From assembly GCF_028285715.1 (NCBI RefSeq), contig NZ_JANQOO010000007.1, forward strand, positions 124,001 through 188,000: 64,000 bases of DNA, read 5' to 3'. Position numbers and translations under genes: made by a program. Source of the DNA: Ulvibacterium sp. GTDB taxonomy: Bacteria > Bacteroidota > Bacteroidia > Flavobacteriales > Flavobacteriaceae. Within the stretch, counting starts at the first letter, position 1, and every line of letters begins with the position of its first letter. Positions 34,495-44,319 of this stretch are shown here, piece by piece. Under the pieces are notes generated by a model. It was not told the DNA's origin and searched no databases. It was given only the letters and a program-made list of their open reading frames with translations.

Positions 34495-36297
34495 TTAATC
34501 CACATAAATGGATTTTCGGATGGAAACCGGTTCGTTTTCATGGGTAACCCCTTCCAAATGGATTTCAAATTCTCCGGAAACATCAGAAGTGAAAAAATCA
34601 AGTTGGTCCCGTTCATCGGTTAAATTGAAACTTGGTACCCAAAGCAATTGTAATCTATCATCCGGTAGACGAGATTTGGAGTCGGTAGGATTTTTGGAAT
34701 CATAACGTTGTACAAAGTACTTTTTGTTCAATTGAGATTCAAAAATCTCCTGGTCCAAAATTACCAAGTCCTTGATAAATTGCCCATAGCCATCACCAGT
34801 TTTTGTTTTTATAACCATTGCCCCTTGAAACATTTCTAATCCAAAAACGAGCTTGTGCCTCAATACCGCTATTGATTCAATATTTCGGGCATCGAAATCC
34901 AAAAGCGCATTGTTATCTTGTAGAAGGCACCCATCCATAAGAATCAGTGGCGGTAAATCTGTTACTTGGGCATAATCGAACCCTTTTATGCGAATGGTCT
35001 CATTGTCTTTATCCAACCTTTTAGAGGAAACATCATTTATGATTTCTACAATGGTTTCACGTAACGTTTTAAAACGTGTGTAGTCATCGAGTAGGTATAC
35101 TTCCTTTTCCTTGTTGTCAGAAAACTGTTTAAATAGACTAGACAATACTGAATCTGGTCGAAACTGGAAGTAGGAGTTCTCGATTTGATTATGGATGCTC
35201 CGCTGTAAAATCTCCTTCCGCATCGTTGAGTCTATCTTTATGTCCTTAAAATGTAGTTTGGAATAATCCAAGGGCTCATAATCCCTTAATTTGACTTTAT
35301 ACTCTTCCGGCTTGGCCGATAATACCTGTAGGATTGCCTTCCCTTCGGGATAATACCGATCTAGGTTTAGGTGAAAATTTCCCCATTCGTCGGTTTCAGC
35401 TACATCAAAAAAGTAATCTTCCCCAGGAATGCAAAGCGCCACCTTTAAACCACTTATGGTTCCATTCCCTTGGAGCGCAATAACCTTGCCCGAGAAAAGC
35501 TCGCCACGTAGTTCGGGCAGGTAAATGCTGTCCCCTATCGTGGCCAAGGATTTTACATTAAAAAGATGATCTTTTTCAAAAAAATCAATAATTCCTGTTT
35601 GCATTGGTGCCGGTATACCGCTTTTTTTTCTAATGGAAATGGAATACTCCCCGTCCATGGTCTTACCATTATCACTATTTTTAAACAAAAGGGACACCTT
35701 TGTTCGTTTCTTAAATTCCGTCCCATTAATCGTTAGATCCACGGGGCCATGTTTTTTCGAAACAGCCTCGATCAAAGAAGCTTTTTGGTTGTCCAGTTTC
35801 TCTGTCATTACCAAAGAATCAACTCCCAAAGAAGTTGTTTTTTGTAACAGACCTTGGTTGACCAAATAAGGGTTTATTATTGCAATATCGTTTTGGTGAA
35901 AATCGGCTTGATCTTGATTTCGCATCCAGTGGGTATAGGCCAATAACTTATACCCACCCGAACGGATATCGGTCGGCACAAAAAAATCGCCATAGCCCAT
36001 CCCTTTTTCCAGTAGGATTTTATGCTTGAAAATGGGATTCCCTCCAGGGCCTACCAATTCCACATAGGCCATCTTGCTAAGCTTGCTTAAGCTTCCACTT
36101 TCGCGCTCTAGACAATACACCTTGTAATAGAGATATTCGCCCGTTAACAATAGAGAGGAATTTGTATGGACAAAAATCCGCTCTTGCGGAATTGACCGGT
36201 ATCCCTCAACCTGCTCATTTGTTTTAAGTGCAACCTGCCCCAGCCCTTGAACAAGGGTCATGAGCCATATCGATAAAACACATAATAAATGTCTCAT
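34495..36297 (-). CDS. Secreted protein with a TonB-plug-like segment, no barrel
   Basis: A 600-residue exported protein (signal ending LVQGLGQ). The N-terminal part has the features of macroglobulin-like MG2 beta-sandwich domains (IFVHTNSSLLLTGEYLYYKV, shown in part; SGGYKLLAYTHWM). A carboxypeptidase-like Ig segment follows in the middle. The C-terminal third contains LPPLILMDGCLLQDNNALL, ARNIESIAVLRHKLVF and GAMVIKTKTGDG, which reads like the plug of a TonB receptor but is followed by a short Ig-like end instead of a beta-barrel. It is the last gene of a four-gene operon with a TonB receptor and DUF4249 protein. It may dock with that receptor; the mechanism is unknown. Confidence 0.7.
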   Translation of the reverse strand: MRHLLCVLSIWLMTLVQGLGQVALKTNEQVEGYRSIPQERIFVHTNSSLLLTGEYLYYKVYCLERESGSLSKLSKMAYVELVGPGGNPIFKHKILLEKGMGYGDFFVPTDIRSGGYKLLAYTHWMRNQDQADFHQNDIAIINPYLVNQGLLQKTTSLGVDSLVMTEKLDNQKASLIEAVSKKHGPVDLTINGTEFKKRTKVSLLFKNSDNGKTMDGEYSISIRKKSGIPAPMQTGIIDFFEKDHLFNVKSLATIGDSIYLPELRGELFSGKVIALQGNGTISGLKVALCIPGEDYFFDVAETDEWGNFHLNLDRYYPEGKAILQVLSAKPEEYKVKLRDYEPLDYSKLHFKDIKIDSTMRKEILQRSIHNQIENSYFQFRPDSVLSSLFKQFSDNKEKEVYLLDDYTRFKTLRETIVEIINDVSSKRLDKDNETIRIKGFDYAQVTDLPPLILMDGCLLQDNNALLDFDARNIESIAVLRHKLVFGLEMFQGAMVIKTKTGDGYGQFIKDLVILDQEIFESQLNKKYFVQRYDSKNPTDSKSRLPDDRLQLLWVPSFNLTDERDQLDFFTSDVSGEFEIHLEGVTHENEPVSIRKSIYVD

Positions 36298-36307
36298 TGC
36301 ACAAAGA

Positions 36308-37504
36308 TTATTCTACCCAAAAATCCGGTACCTTATTACTCCCTAAAGCCGTACAATCCCCACATTCCCTAGAGGTTAATATGTAGCCGCCTTCCCCGGG
36401 GTTGAATTCATAAAACGCACTGGTTCCACGGTCCAATATTCCCTTGAGGTCCTCTCCAAAAGCCGGGGAAGTAACGCACTCCTGGACATACGGAGGTAAA
36501 TCCTCGCCCGGGAAAAAATCCTCATAACTAAAGAATATCCGTTCTTCGGTTACCGTCGTCACTTCAAAAAAACCTGCGACGTTCTCGCTGTCGTCATCCA
36601 AGGAAAAGACATTGCCCGGCAAAAAGCCTGGTTGATCTTCGGTAAAGACGCTATTGGGAGACTGGGACAATCCTTTTAAATCCTCATAATAGGCAAATGC
36701 CTCCTGAGTCTGTACATACTGTCTGACCAATATACTATAGCGATGCGATAAGATATAGTTATCCCGATTTATAAATCGGACTGGAAAACGGCTTAATCTG
36801 TCCTCGGACAAGTTTAAAGTATTTGCAATCTCAATGGTCTTTTCCCTATTCGTACCATAACAGACACGTTCTTCCCGTTCCCGTAAAATTATCTCAAAAA
36901 CAGGGCCTGTGGATAGCTGAATAATGAATACCACATCATTGGGGCTCCAAAGAGGCGCGATTATTTTAAAGGTTTCCTCATATTCATACCGGTAGTAATT
37001 AGACTGTCGGGAAGGATCAAAGGTATCCACAAAAATGCCCATGCCCTCCTCGCCTTGATCATTGGTGGTTCGCTCCGCATATAATTCATCTATAGTAGTA
37101 GAGGGTGCAGGCAATTGCATAGTATCTGAACGATAGGACTTGCCATCCGTCGTGGTTATGGACAGACTGTAATTCTTTCCCATTTCCGCAGCAAATGGGG
37201 CACTGGACAAGTAAATTCCCGGCTCCTCTTCCCTAAATACAAATTGCTCCCCTTCTCCATCCTCAATTGTAACAACGGCATTTTCTTCGGCTTGGGGCCC
37301 TTCTTCGTCAAAACGAAAAGATCGTGTTAAACGTACTTCTTGCCGCTTGTTTTCATTGGTGATGATAGCATCTATGACCAAAACATCCTCAAAACCATCA
37401 ACGGTACCCTCAAAAGGTTCGGTACAGCCAAAGCTGCATAACACTACTATCATCCCTAGGAGTGGTATAGAAAGTTGTTTTTTATAGGTAATCAATGGAT
37501 GCAT
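36308..37504 (-). CDS. DUF4249 domain-containing lipoprotein
   Basis: A 398-residue protein of the DUF4249 family, with a lipoprotein signal ending LCSFGC and the family opening TEPFEGTVDGFEDVLVIDA (first residues after the cysteine). The usual Ig-like start (AIITNENKRQEVRLTRSF) and the C-terminal cysteine segment (LTSRECGDCTALGSNKVPDFW, shown here as a family feature) are present. DUF4249 lipoproteins are routinely encoded directly after an STN-type TonB receptor in Bacteroidota and are thought to act as its surface partner, in the way SusD serves SusC. The gene lies 12 nt after the receptor and 10 nt before the plug-like protein. Confidence 0.88.
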   Translation of the reverse strand: MHPLITYKKQLSIPLLGMIVVLCSFGCTEPFEGTVDGFEDVLVIDAIITNENKRQEVRLTRSFRFDEEGPQAEENAVVTIEDGEGEQFVFREEEPGIYLSSAPFAAEMGKNYSLSITTTDGKSYRSDTMQLPAPSTTIDELYAERTTNDQGEEGMGIFVDTFDPSRQSNYYRYEYEETFKIIAPLWSPNDVVFIIQLSTGPVFEIILREREERVCYGTNREKTIEIANTLNLSEDRLSRFPVRFINRDNYILSHRYSILVRQYVQTQEAFAYYEDLKGLSQSPNSVFTEDQPGFLPGNVFSLDDDSENVAGFFEVTTVTEERIFFSYEDFFPGEDLPPYVQECVTSPAFGEDLKGILDRGTSAFYEFNPGEGGYILTSRECGDCTALGSNKVPDFWVE

Positions 37505-37516
37505 TGTTGTTTAGGT

Positions 37517-40279
37517 TCAAAATCTGAAATTATAGGTGATGGACGGAATCGGTATGGTGAAAATGGAGCTTTGTAACGCTTCTATCTGCCCGTCCTGTGA
37601 AACAAAAAAAACAGAATACGGGTTATTCCTACCCAAAACATTATAGACGGAAATCGTCCAGAAACTGTGGGCAAGCTTATTTTTTTTATGATTTCCCTCA
37701 ATATTAAAACCGATATCCAAACGATAGAAATCCGGAATCCGAAACTGGTTTCGCTCGCTGTACAGCACAAATTCGTTCCCGTTAAATTCATAGTTGCCTA
37801 CAGGAAAGGTCACAGGTCTTCCCGTTTGATACACAAAATTACCGGAAAAACTGAATCGACGGGTAAGCTTATAATTCAATACAAGACTAAGGTCATGAGG
37901 CTTATCGAAATTCGAAGGGAAAAATTCACCATCGTTTACACGTTCCTGAGGAAATTCACTATCCAGTTGAAAAAATGATCGGGAATAGGTGTAGCCTAAC
38001 CAGCCATTTAATTTTCCACGGTTTTTGCGAATCAATAATTCCACCCCGTAGGCTTTCCCCTTCCCCTGCAACACTTCGGTCTCTATATTTTCATTCAAAA
38101 ACAATTGGGCTCCTGTCTTGAAGTCTATGATGTTGTTCTGTCTTTTGTAAAAGCCCTCCAGGCTAAGTTCATAGTCTTTAATGTTCTGGTAAATCCCCAG
38201 TGAAAATTGACTGGCTTGTTGGGGTTCAATATTACGGTCCGAAAGCTTCCATGTATCCACCGGGGATACTGTTGTGTTGTTGGAAAGGGTATGTATGAAT
38301 TGATACGTATTATTGAAGCTCGCCTTGATGGAAAGGCTATCATTCAAAAGATAGCGACCCGAAACACGGACTTCAGGGCCTCCATAGGTTTCAAAAATCT
38401 CATTGTTGTCAAAGGTTTCGGAACCTGTTACATTGGCTTCGGTCCTAGGTGCCCCTTCTTGATATGTCCGTTGTGTGGACGGGCCCAAAGCGGCATAAAA
38501 CGAATACCGCAGTCCCAAATCCAACTGCAATTGTTCATTGATTTTAAAATTATCCGAAATAAAAAGGGCGGACTCCAGAGCCTTTTCTTCGGGCACGGTC
38601 AACGGCAGTATGATATCATTAGGGCTTTTTGGAGCTATCTCTCCTGGAAGTACGGAATACAATTTTCCGGAAATCCCATAATCAATGGTATGGGATTCAT
38701 TGAGCAAATATTTCAATATAACCTTCAGCTCGGTCTCATCTATTTGAAATCCTTGCTCGAAGTTTCTATTGGTGCTACCATCAAAATCGATATTGAATTT
38801 ATACTGACTATTGTTCAGCATCAAGGTCCCGGAACTTCTTTCACCCAGTTTACGGTTCCACTGCACGGAAAACAGACGATTACTATAATCGAACAAGGAA
38901 TCCGAAGTTATACTAAAGATGTCCCTACTGTAATAGGCGGTCCCCCTTAGTTCATTGTTGTCATTGATCTTATGGTTGTATTTGGTTATAAAATCATAAA
39001 AGGAAGCCTGGCTATTGTTCAGGTTCTCTTCGTCCAGGGAGCGCAAAATCCAATCCGAGTATGCGCCACGCGCCCCTACCATAAGTCCTGCCTTTTCCTG
39101 GGCCAAGGGAATTTCAACTACCGCGTTTGAAGTTACGGGGCCAACAGAGACTTCCCCTTTAAAATTGGTATCACTCGCATCCTTGCTACCAATATCGAAC
39201 ACCGAGGACAACCGACCTCCAAATTCGGCAGGAATACTTCCTTTGTAGATATTCAAATCGTTTATGGCAAACGGATTAAATGCTTGAAAAAAGCCAAAGA
39301 AATGAGTGGGGTTATAAATTACCGCATTATCCAAGAGGATAAGGTTTTGATCGGTTTTTCCCCCTCTAACATTAAATCCTGCGGAACCCTCTCCGGCAGT
39401 GGAAACCCCAGGCAGGGTAGTCGCAATCTTAAGCACATCCCGTTCTCCAAGAACCAATGGAACATTTTTTGATGCCTCTGAACCGATCCTTGTATTTCCC
39501 GTTGAAGTATCCTCGATATTCCGGGTTGCATCAGCGGCCACAACTACCTCGTCCAATTGTTCAAAATTCTCTTCTAGGTTGAAATCCAACCTTCCGTTAT
39601 CATAAATAATCACATTTCTTCGGGAGCTCTCTACACCCAAAGAACTAGTTTCGACTATATTCAACCCAGATGGCAGTTCAATTTCATAAAAGCCCCTATT
39701 GTCCGTTACCGACCCAATATTTCGTTCCCTTACAACGATTGCCAAATCCGCTATGGGTTCACCTGTGTTCGTATTGGTGACGTAACCTGAAAGTGTAAAC
39801 CGGGTCCGTCTATTGGTTTTGCGTTCCCTACCTATTCGTATGGTCTCCAGAACCTTGTCCGGCCCATCCTTTTGCTTTTCCAAAAGAATAGGCCCCGTCG
39901 CAACATTCTCCTGAAAGGTTGTTTCCTCCTCCACTTGTCCGGGAACATCAAGAAATCCTTCTGGAAGGTCTCCATAAATACTATTGTTTCGGGTCAAAAC
40001 GATTCTGTTGTCCCATGCAACGAAGAAATTGATTTCCGTGTCCTGAAAAAGGTCCGTAAGAATGACTTCGACGGATTCATTTCTGTAGCTCTTGTTCAAG
40101 GGGATACTATCCAGCCATTGTTCCGCATAATAGAATTGGAAATCTGTCCTTTGTTCTATTTCGGACAATATTTCCGCTACGGATTTGTCTTGGATTTCCA
40201 AGGATATCCTTTGCACTTTTTCCTGACCCATTAAAAATGTGAAACAAAACAATAGCGCTATAGTAGTTACGACTCTCAT
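37517..40279 (-). CDS. TonB-dependent receptor with STN and carboxypeptidase-like domains
   Basis: A 920-residue outer-membrane receptor. After a signal peptide (LLFCFTFLMGQ) comes a secretin/TonB short N-terminal domain (ISLEIQDKSVAEILSEIEQ to about residue 98), then a carboxypeptidase-like domain (LSGYVTNTNTGEPIADLAI near residue 163), the plug (GVSTAGEGSAGFNVRGGKTD, IPAEFGGRLSSVFDI) and a 22-strand-type barrel ending YNFRF. The STN domain usually contacts an anti-sigma factor, but no sigma/anti-sigma pair is next to it here. Its start overlaps the stop of the upstream hypothetical gene as ATGA. The substrate is unknown. Confidence 0.93.
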   Translation of the reverse strand: MRVVTTIALLFCFTFLMGQEKVQRISLEIQDKSVAEILSEIEQRTDFQFYYAEQWLDSIPLNKSYRNESVEVILTDLFQDTEINFFVAWDNRIVLTRNNSIYGDLPEGFLDVPGQVEEETTFQENVATGPILLEKQKDGPDKVLETIRIGRERKTNRRTRFTLSGYVTNTNTGEPIADLAIVVRERNIGSVTDNRGFYEIELPSGLNIVETSSLGVESSRRNVIIYDNGRLDFNLEENFEQLDEVVVAADATRNIEDTSTGNTRIGSEASKNVPLVLGERDVLKIATTLPGVSTAGEGSAGFNVRGGKTDQNLILLDNAVIYNPTHFFGFFQAFNPFAINDLNIYKGSIPAEFGGRLSSVFDIGSKDASDTNFKGEVSVGPVTSNAVVEIPLAQEKAGLMVGARGAYSDWILRSLDEENLNNSQASFYDFITKYNHKINDNNELRGTAYYSRDIFSITSDSLFDYSNRLFSVQWNRKLGERSSGTLMLNNSQYKFNIDFDGSTNRNFEQGFQIDETELKVILKYLLNESHTIDYGISGKLYSVLPGEIAPKSPNDIILPLTVPEEKALESALFISDNFKINEQLQLDLGLRYSFYAALGPSTQRTYQEGAPRTEANVTGSETFDNNEIFETYGGPEVRVSGRYLLNDSLSIKASFNNTYQFIHTLSNNTTVSPVDTWKLSDRNIEPQQASQFSLGIYQNIKDYELSLEGFYKRQNNIIDFKTGAQLFLNENIETEVLQGKGKAYGVELLIRKNRGKLNGWLGYTYSRSFFQLDSEFPQERVNDGEFFPSNFDKPHDLSLVLNYKLTRRFSFSGNFVYQTGRPVTFPVGNYEFNGNEFVLYSERNQFRIPDFYRLDIGFNIEGNHKKNKLAHSFWTISVYNVLGRNNPYSVFFVSQDGQIEALQSSIFTIPIPSITYNFRF

Positions 40280-41037
40280 AGGGTCTCCTTAGCGCTTTGG
40301 GCTGAGATTAAGGCTGATAAGTCTAACAAAATGGATTTCATATAGGCATCGGGATCTGATTTTCCCAAAGAAGCATAACGATTGCGAATAGCTTTTAACG
40401 ATTTTCGATATTCTGGAAAAATTGCATTAAGGTCATTGGCCTTTTTTAACGAATAATAAGTGTCGGCATAATGTAGGTAATAAGAATTCCGGTCTTTGAA
40501 TTCGTAGTACAAAATTTCCTTATCCGTTCTTTTAAATATTTTCTTGGCATGTTTCTTATAAAGGGAAAGGGAGTCATTTTCCACTAAGACTTCTAGAAAT
40601 CCATAGGCCTTATTTTCCACGAGGTTTTGATTCAAATTTTTGAACCTATTTCCGTGAATCGTAAATTCGGTTACTTTATTTCCATCCAATATCAGTATGG
40701 ACGAACCTAAAGCTTCCGTATTCATGGTCAAAAGATTTCCCTGATAGACATCATACTTAAGTTCAACATCAAAATAAGGTTGCCCATCATAGACTACAGA
40801 ACCGAGAGCAAAATCGGGTTCCTTAAAAAATTGATGTCTTTCATTAATTACACGGTATTCTTCGGTATAGGCCACTCCTTTGAACATTCCCGAATTAGTC
40901 CGCCCTATCATAGTATCGAACCAAACATATGTAGACGGATCGTCTACCACAGTTTGACCAAAACTAGAAGATGGTAACGCTGTACAAAACAGTGCACTGG
41001 CATACAGAAAATGATAAATAAGGGATGAAATCTTCAA
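40276..41037 (-). CDS. Secreted protein of unknown function heading the TonB-DUF4249 operon
   Basis: A 253-residue exported protein (signal ending LPSSSFGQ). The mature part has mostly beta-strand character in its first half (GSVVYDGQPYFDVELKYDVY, shown in part; SSILILDGNKVTEFTIHGNRF) and a helical C-terminal third with several Lys/Arg pairs. It resembles uncharacterised flavobacterial proteins that precede STN-type TonB receptors, but I cannot name a family. The 4-nt ATGA overlap with the receptor gene shows translational coupling and makes it the first gene of the operon. It may be a periplasmic or surface accessory of the receptor; that is inference. Confidence 0.68.
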   Translation of the reverse strand: MKISSLIYHFLYASALFCTALPSSSFGQTVVDDPSTYVWFDTMIGRTNSGMFKGVAYTEEYRVINERHQFFKEPDFALGSVVYDGQPYFDVELKYDVYQGNLLTMNTEALGSSILILDGNKVTEFTIHGNRFKNLNQNLVENKAYGFLEVLVENDSLSLYKKHAKKIFKRTDKEILYYEFKDRNSYYLHYADTYYSLKKANDLNAIFPEYRKSLKAIRNRYASLGKSDPDAYMKSILLDLSALISAQSAKETL

Positions 41038-41303
41038 GCTAGCGTTCTGGGGATTTAGCGGTTCTTCATTTTTGAATCAAGATAGGGGTTTTTAGCAAGT
41101 ATTCATAGGCCTTTGCCAAATCAAGTACAAACAAAATTGGCAGTGGTTTTTGGAAATACGGAAAAAGATAACGTCTTGTACCAATGTAATATTCTCAATA
41201 TAAATCCAATGGAAATTATGCGCTAGGGCTTTTCAGATAAATTCCTTTGAATTTGCTATAACGCTTCCAAAATAATATCTTAAACCCCTTAAAAAAATTT
41301 AGT

Positions 41304-42788
41304 ATGTACTCCATCGGATTTGATATTGGAAGTTCGTCGATAAAGGCCGCCTTGGTGATCACGGAATCCGGAAAAAGTTTGGACGTAATCAGTGAACCCA
41401 AGGTGGAGATGGGGATGATCGCCCTCGAAAATGGATGGGCCGAACAACACCCGGATGACTGGTGGCAGCATATCTGTAAGGCCACAAAGACCCTGCTTCA
41501 AAAACACAATATAGATCCAATGGATATTACGGGAATCGGTATCTCCTACCAGATGCATGGTCTTGTTGTTGTGGATGAAAATGGTGCTCCCTTGCGCAAC
41601 TCCATTATTTGGTGCGATAGCAGGGCCGTAAAAATCGGACAGGCGGCTTTCGACGCCTTAGGAAATGATAAATGTGCTTCCCAATTATTAAATTCCCCGG
41701 CAAATTTTACCGCATCCAAGCTTAAATGGGTAAAGGATAACGAGCCGGATATTTACCAAAAAGTATATAAGTTTATGCTCCCAGGGGATTATGTCGCCTA
41801 TAAGTTCAGCGGTGAAATCCGTTCGACCATATCTGGATTATCTGAAGGCATCTTTTGGGATTTTAAGAGCAATGACATCGCTGATTGGTTGTTGGAGCAC
41901 TATGGGATTAACAGAAAAATGGTCCCTGATCTGACCGATACATTTTCCGTTCAGGGCAAGGTTTCCGAGCAAGGCGCTACTGAATCCGGTCTCGTAGAGG
42001 GCACCCCTATTCTATATCGCGCCGGGGACCAACCCAATAATGCCCTTTCCCTAAATGTTTTCAATCCGGGTGAGGTTGCGGCAACAGGGGGAACTTCAGG
42101 AGTGGTTTATGCTATAACCGAGAATCTATCGGTAAAGGAAAGTTCAAGGGTGAATAATTTTGCCCATGTGAATTACGATACTTCAAAACCGAGGATAGGA
42201 AAATTACTTTGTATCAATGGATCTGGGATACAATACCGATGGCTTATGAACAATCTGGATGTTTCCTCTTATGAAGAAATGAACGAATTGGCGGCTTCGG
42301 TCCCAATAGGTTCCGATGGGGTACTTATACATCCCTTCGGAAATGGCGCGGAACGTATGTTGGATAATAAGACGTTGGGCACACAAATGTCCCGTATTAA
42401 CCTCAACAACCATTCCAAGGCCCATCTTTGCAGGGCAGCTTTGGAGGGTATTGCCTTTTCTTTCGTTTATGGAATGGAGATCATGGAGTCGGACGGTATT
42501 CGGCCCACAGTAATACGAGCAGGTAATGATAATCTCTTTCGATCGGATATTTTTTCAAAGACCATAGCTACCCTTATTGGACAGGAAATCGAAATCTATG
42601 ACACCACTGGAGCCATTGGGGCCGCAAGGGCCTGTGAACTCTACAAAGGTGATTTTAAAACCTTCGGAAACCACATCATGAACAATGACTATCTTATGAA
42701 GTTTGAACCTTCAAACGATAAATCAAAATATGAATCTGCATATAACAAATGGAAACAAGAACTAAAACGCTTAATCAATAATTCATAA
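41304..42788 (+). CDS. xylB: Xylulokinase
   Basis: A 494-residue FGGY-family carbohydrate kinase that phosphorylates D-xylulose to xylulose 5-phosphate in the cytosol. The ATPase-fold phosphate-1 motif opens the protein (SIGFDIGSSSIKAALV). The xylulose-type signatures SYQMHGLVVVDENG and NSIIWCDSRAV follow, with GDYVAYKFSGE and the phosphate-2/adenosine regions (GGTSGVVYA; RAGNDNLFRSDIFSK) further on. Length is normal. The xylose isomerase gene begins 3 nt after its stop, which fixes the substrate assignment with good confidence. Confidence 0.95.
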   Translation: MYSIGFDIGSSSIKAALVITESGKSLDVISEPKVEMGMIALENGWAEQHPDDWWQHICKATKTLLQKHNIDPMDITGIGISYQMHGLVVVDENGAPLRNSIIWCDSRAVKIGQAAFDALGNDKCASQLLNSPANFTASKLKWVKDNEPDIYQKVYKFMLPGDYVAYKFSGEIRSTISGLSEGIFWDFKSNDIADWLLEHYGINRKMVPDLTDTFSVQGKVSEQGATESGLVEGTPILYRAGDQPNNALSLNVFNPGEVAATGGTSGVVYAITENLSVKESSRVNNFAHVNYDTSKPRIGKLLCINGSGIQYRWLMNNLDVSSYEEMNELAASVPIGSDGVLIHPFGNGAERMLDNKTLGTQMSRINLNNHSKAHLCRAALEGIAFSFVYGMEIMESDGIRPTVIRAGNDNLFRSDIFSKTIATLIGQEIEIYDTTGAIGAARACELYKGDFKTFGNHIMNNDYLMKFEPSNDKSKYESAYNKWKQELKRLINNS

Positions 42789-42791
42789 CAC

Positions 42792-44117
42792 ATGGCACTA
42801 ATAGGAAACAAGGAATATTTTAAAGGAATTGGGGAAATCAAATTTGAGGGTAGGGATTCCGATAATCCAATGGCATTTAAATACTACAATCCCGAACAGG
42901 TGGTTGCAGGAAAGACAATGCGTGAGCATTTTAAATTTGCTGTAGCCTATTGGCACACTTTCTGCGGACAGGGCGCGGATCCCTTTGGGCCGGGAACACA
43001 GAATTTCCCTTGGGACCAACCCTCGGATGCGGTGGATGCCGCCAAGGCGAAAGCAGATGCCGCCTTTGAGTTCATCACTAAAATGGGATTCGACTATTTC
43101 TGTTTTCATGATTTTGATTTGATCCAGGAGGCTTCAACATTTGCTGAATCCGAAAAAAGACTGGCCACCATTGTGGATTACATCAAAGGCAAAAAGGAAG
43201 AATCGGGGGTCAAATTATTATGGGGAACGGCAAATTGCTTTTCCAACCCAAGATATATGAACGGTGCCTCTACCAATCCCGATTTTAACGTGTTGGCCCG
43301 CGCAGGAGGACAAATAAAATTGGCATTGGATGCGACTATAGCCTTGGATGGAGAGAACTATGTTTTCTGGGGTGGCCGCGAAGGATATATGTCGCTTTTG
43401 AATACCGATATGAAACGGGAATTGGACCACATGGGCCAGTTCTTGGGCATGGCCCGGGATTATGCGCGAAAGCAAGGTTTTACGGGAACGTTCTTTATAG
43501 AGCCCAAGCCCATGGAGCCCATGAAACATCAATATGATTTTGATGCTGCCACCGTGGTCGGGTTTTTACACCAGCATGGACTACAAGATGATTTTAAACT
43601 GAATATCGAAGTCAACCATGCCACCTTGGGCAGCCATACTTTTCAACACGAGTTGGAAATGGCCGCTGCCCATGGTATGTTGGGAAGTGTGGATGCCAAT
43701 CGCGGTGATTATCAAAATGGATGGGATACCGATCAATTCCCCAATAACCTTACGGAGGTTACCGAGGCAATGCTGGTATTTTTACAAGCTGGCGGACTTC
43801 AGGGTGGCGGAATCAACTTTGATGCCAAAATTCGAAGAAATTCCACCGACATGGATGATGTATTCCATGCCCATATCGGCGGAGCGGATACCTTTGCCCG
43901 TGCCTTGCTAACCGCCGATAAAATCATTGCCTCATCCCAATACACGACACTCCGAAAAGAACGTTACAGTTCTTACGATTCCGGGAAAGGGAAGGACTTT
44001 GAAAGCGGTAAGTTGGATTTCAAGGACCTATATGAAATCGCAAAGGAAAATGGAGAACTTCAATTGCAAAGTGGCAAACAGGAGTTATTTGAGAATATCA
44101 TCAACCAATACATTTAG
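42792..44117 (+). CDS. xylA: Xylose isomerase
   Basis: A 441-residue isomerase converting D-xylose to D-xylulose. The catalytic His region FCFHDFDLI, the Trp/Gly segment [10 protein letters not shown], the metal-binding stretch [18 protein letters not shown] and the following [17 protein letters not shown] and SVDANRGD, which holds further metal ligands, are all present in the order found in class II xylose isomerases. Length matches that class. It forms an operon with xylB and ends at a hairpin terminator before the transporter gene. Confidence 0.97.
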   Translation: MALIGNKEYFKGIGEIKFEGRDSDNPMAFKYYNPEQVVAGKTMREHFKFAVAYWHTFCGQGADPFGPGTQNFPWDQPSDAVDAAKAKADAAFEFITKMGFDYFCFHDFDLIQEASTFAESEKRLATIVDYIKGKKEESGVKLLWGTANCFSNPRYMNGASTNPDFNVLARAGGQIKLALDATIALDGENYVFWGGREGYMSLLNTDMKRELDHMGQFLGMARDYARKQGFTGTFFIEPKPMEPMKHQYDFDAATVVGFLHQHGLQDDFKLNIEVNHATLGSHTFQHELEMAAAHGMLGSVDANRGDYQNGWDTDQFPNNLTEVTEAMLVFLQAGGLQGGGINFDAKIRRNSTDMDDVFHAHIGGADTFARALLTADKIIASSQYTTLRKERYSSYDSGKGKDFESGKLDFKDLYEIAKENGELQLQSGKQELFENIINQYI

Positions 44118-44160
44118 CAATCCGCTTTCACTGTTAGGGTGTTAACGCTATAACGGTATT

Positions 44161-44192
44161 GACCCGCAAAGTTTCATAAAACCTTGCGGGTC
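44161..44192 (+). terminator. Intrinsic terminator after xylA
   Basis: GACCCGCAA (44161-44169) pairs with TTGCGGGTC (44184-44192) around a 14-nt loop, followed by TTTGTT. It separates the xylBA transcript from the symporter gene. Confidence 0.75.
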
Positions 44193-44319
44193 TTTGTTAA
44201 ATCGATAATTTAAGACCAAAGAATTTGAGAAATTCGATGGTTTTTTTGAGCAAAACAGTTACTTTGCTAGACCGTTACGGAATTTTTAGCGATAACAACC
44301 AGCCAAAGCCAATACAATT

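Noticed and set aside
38207-38950. A 247-codon open frame antisense to the TonB receptor
   Set aside because: The receptor frame on the other strand has full domain support; the antisense product has no family features and is a compositional shadow.
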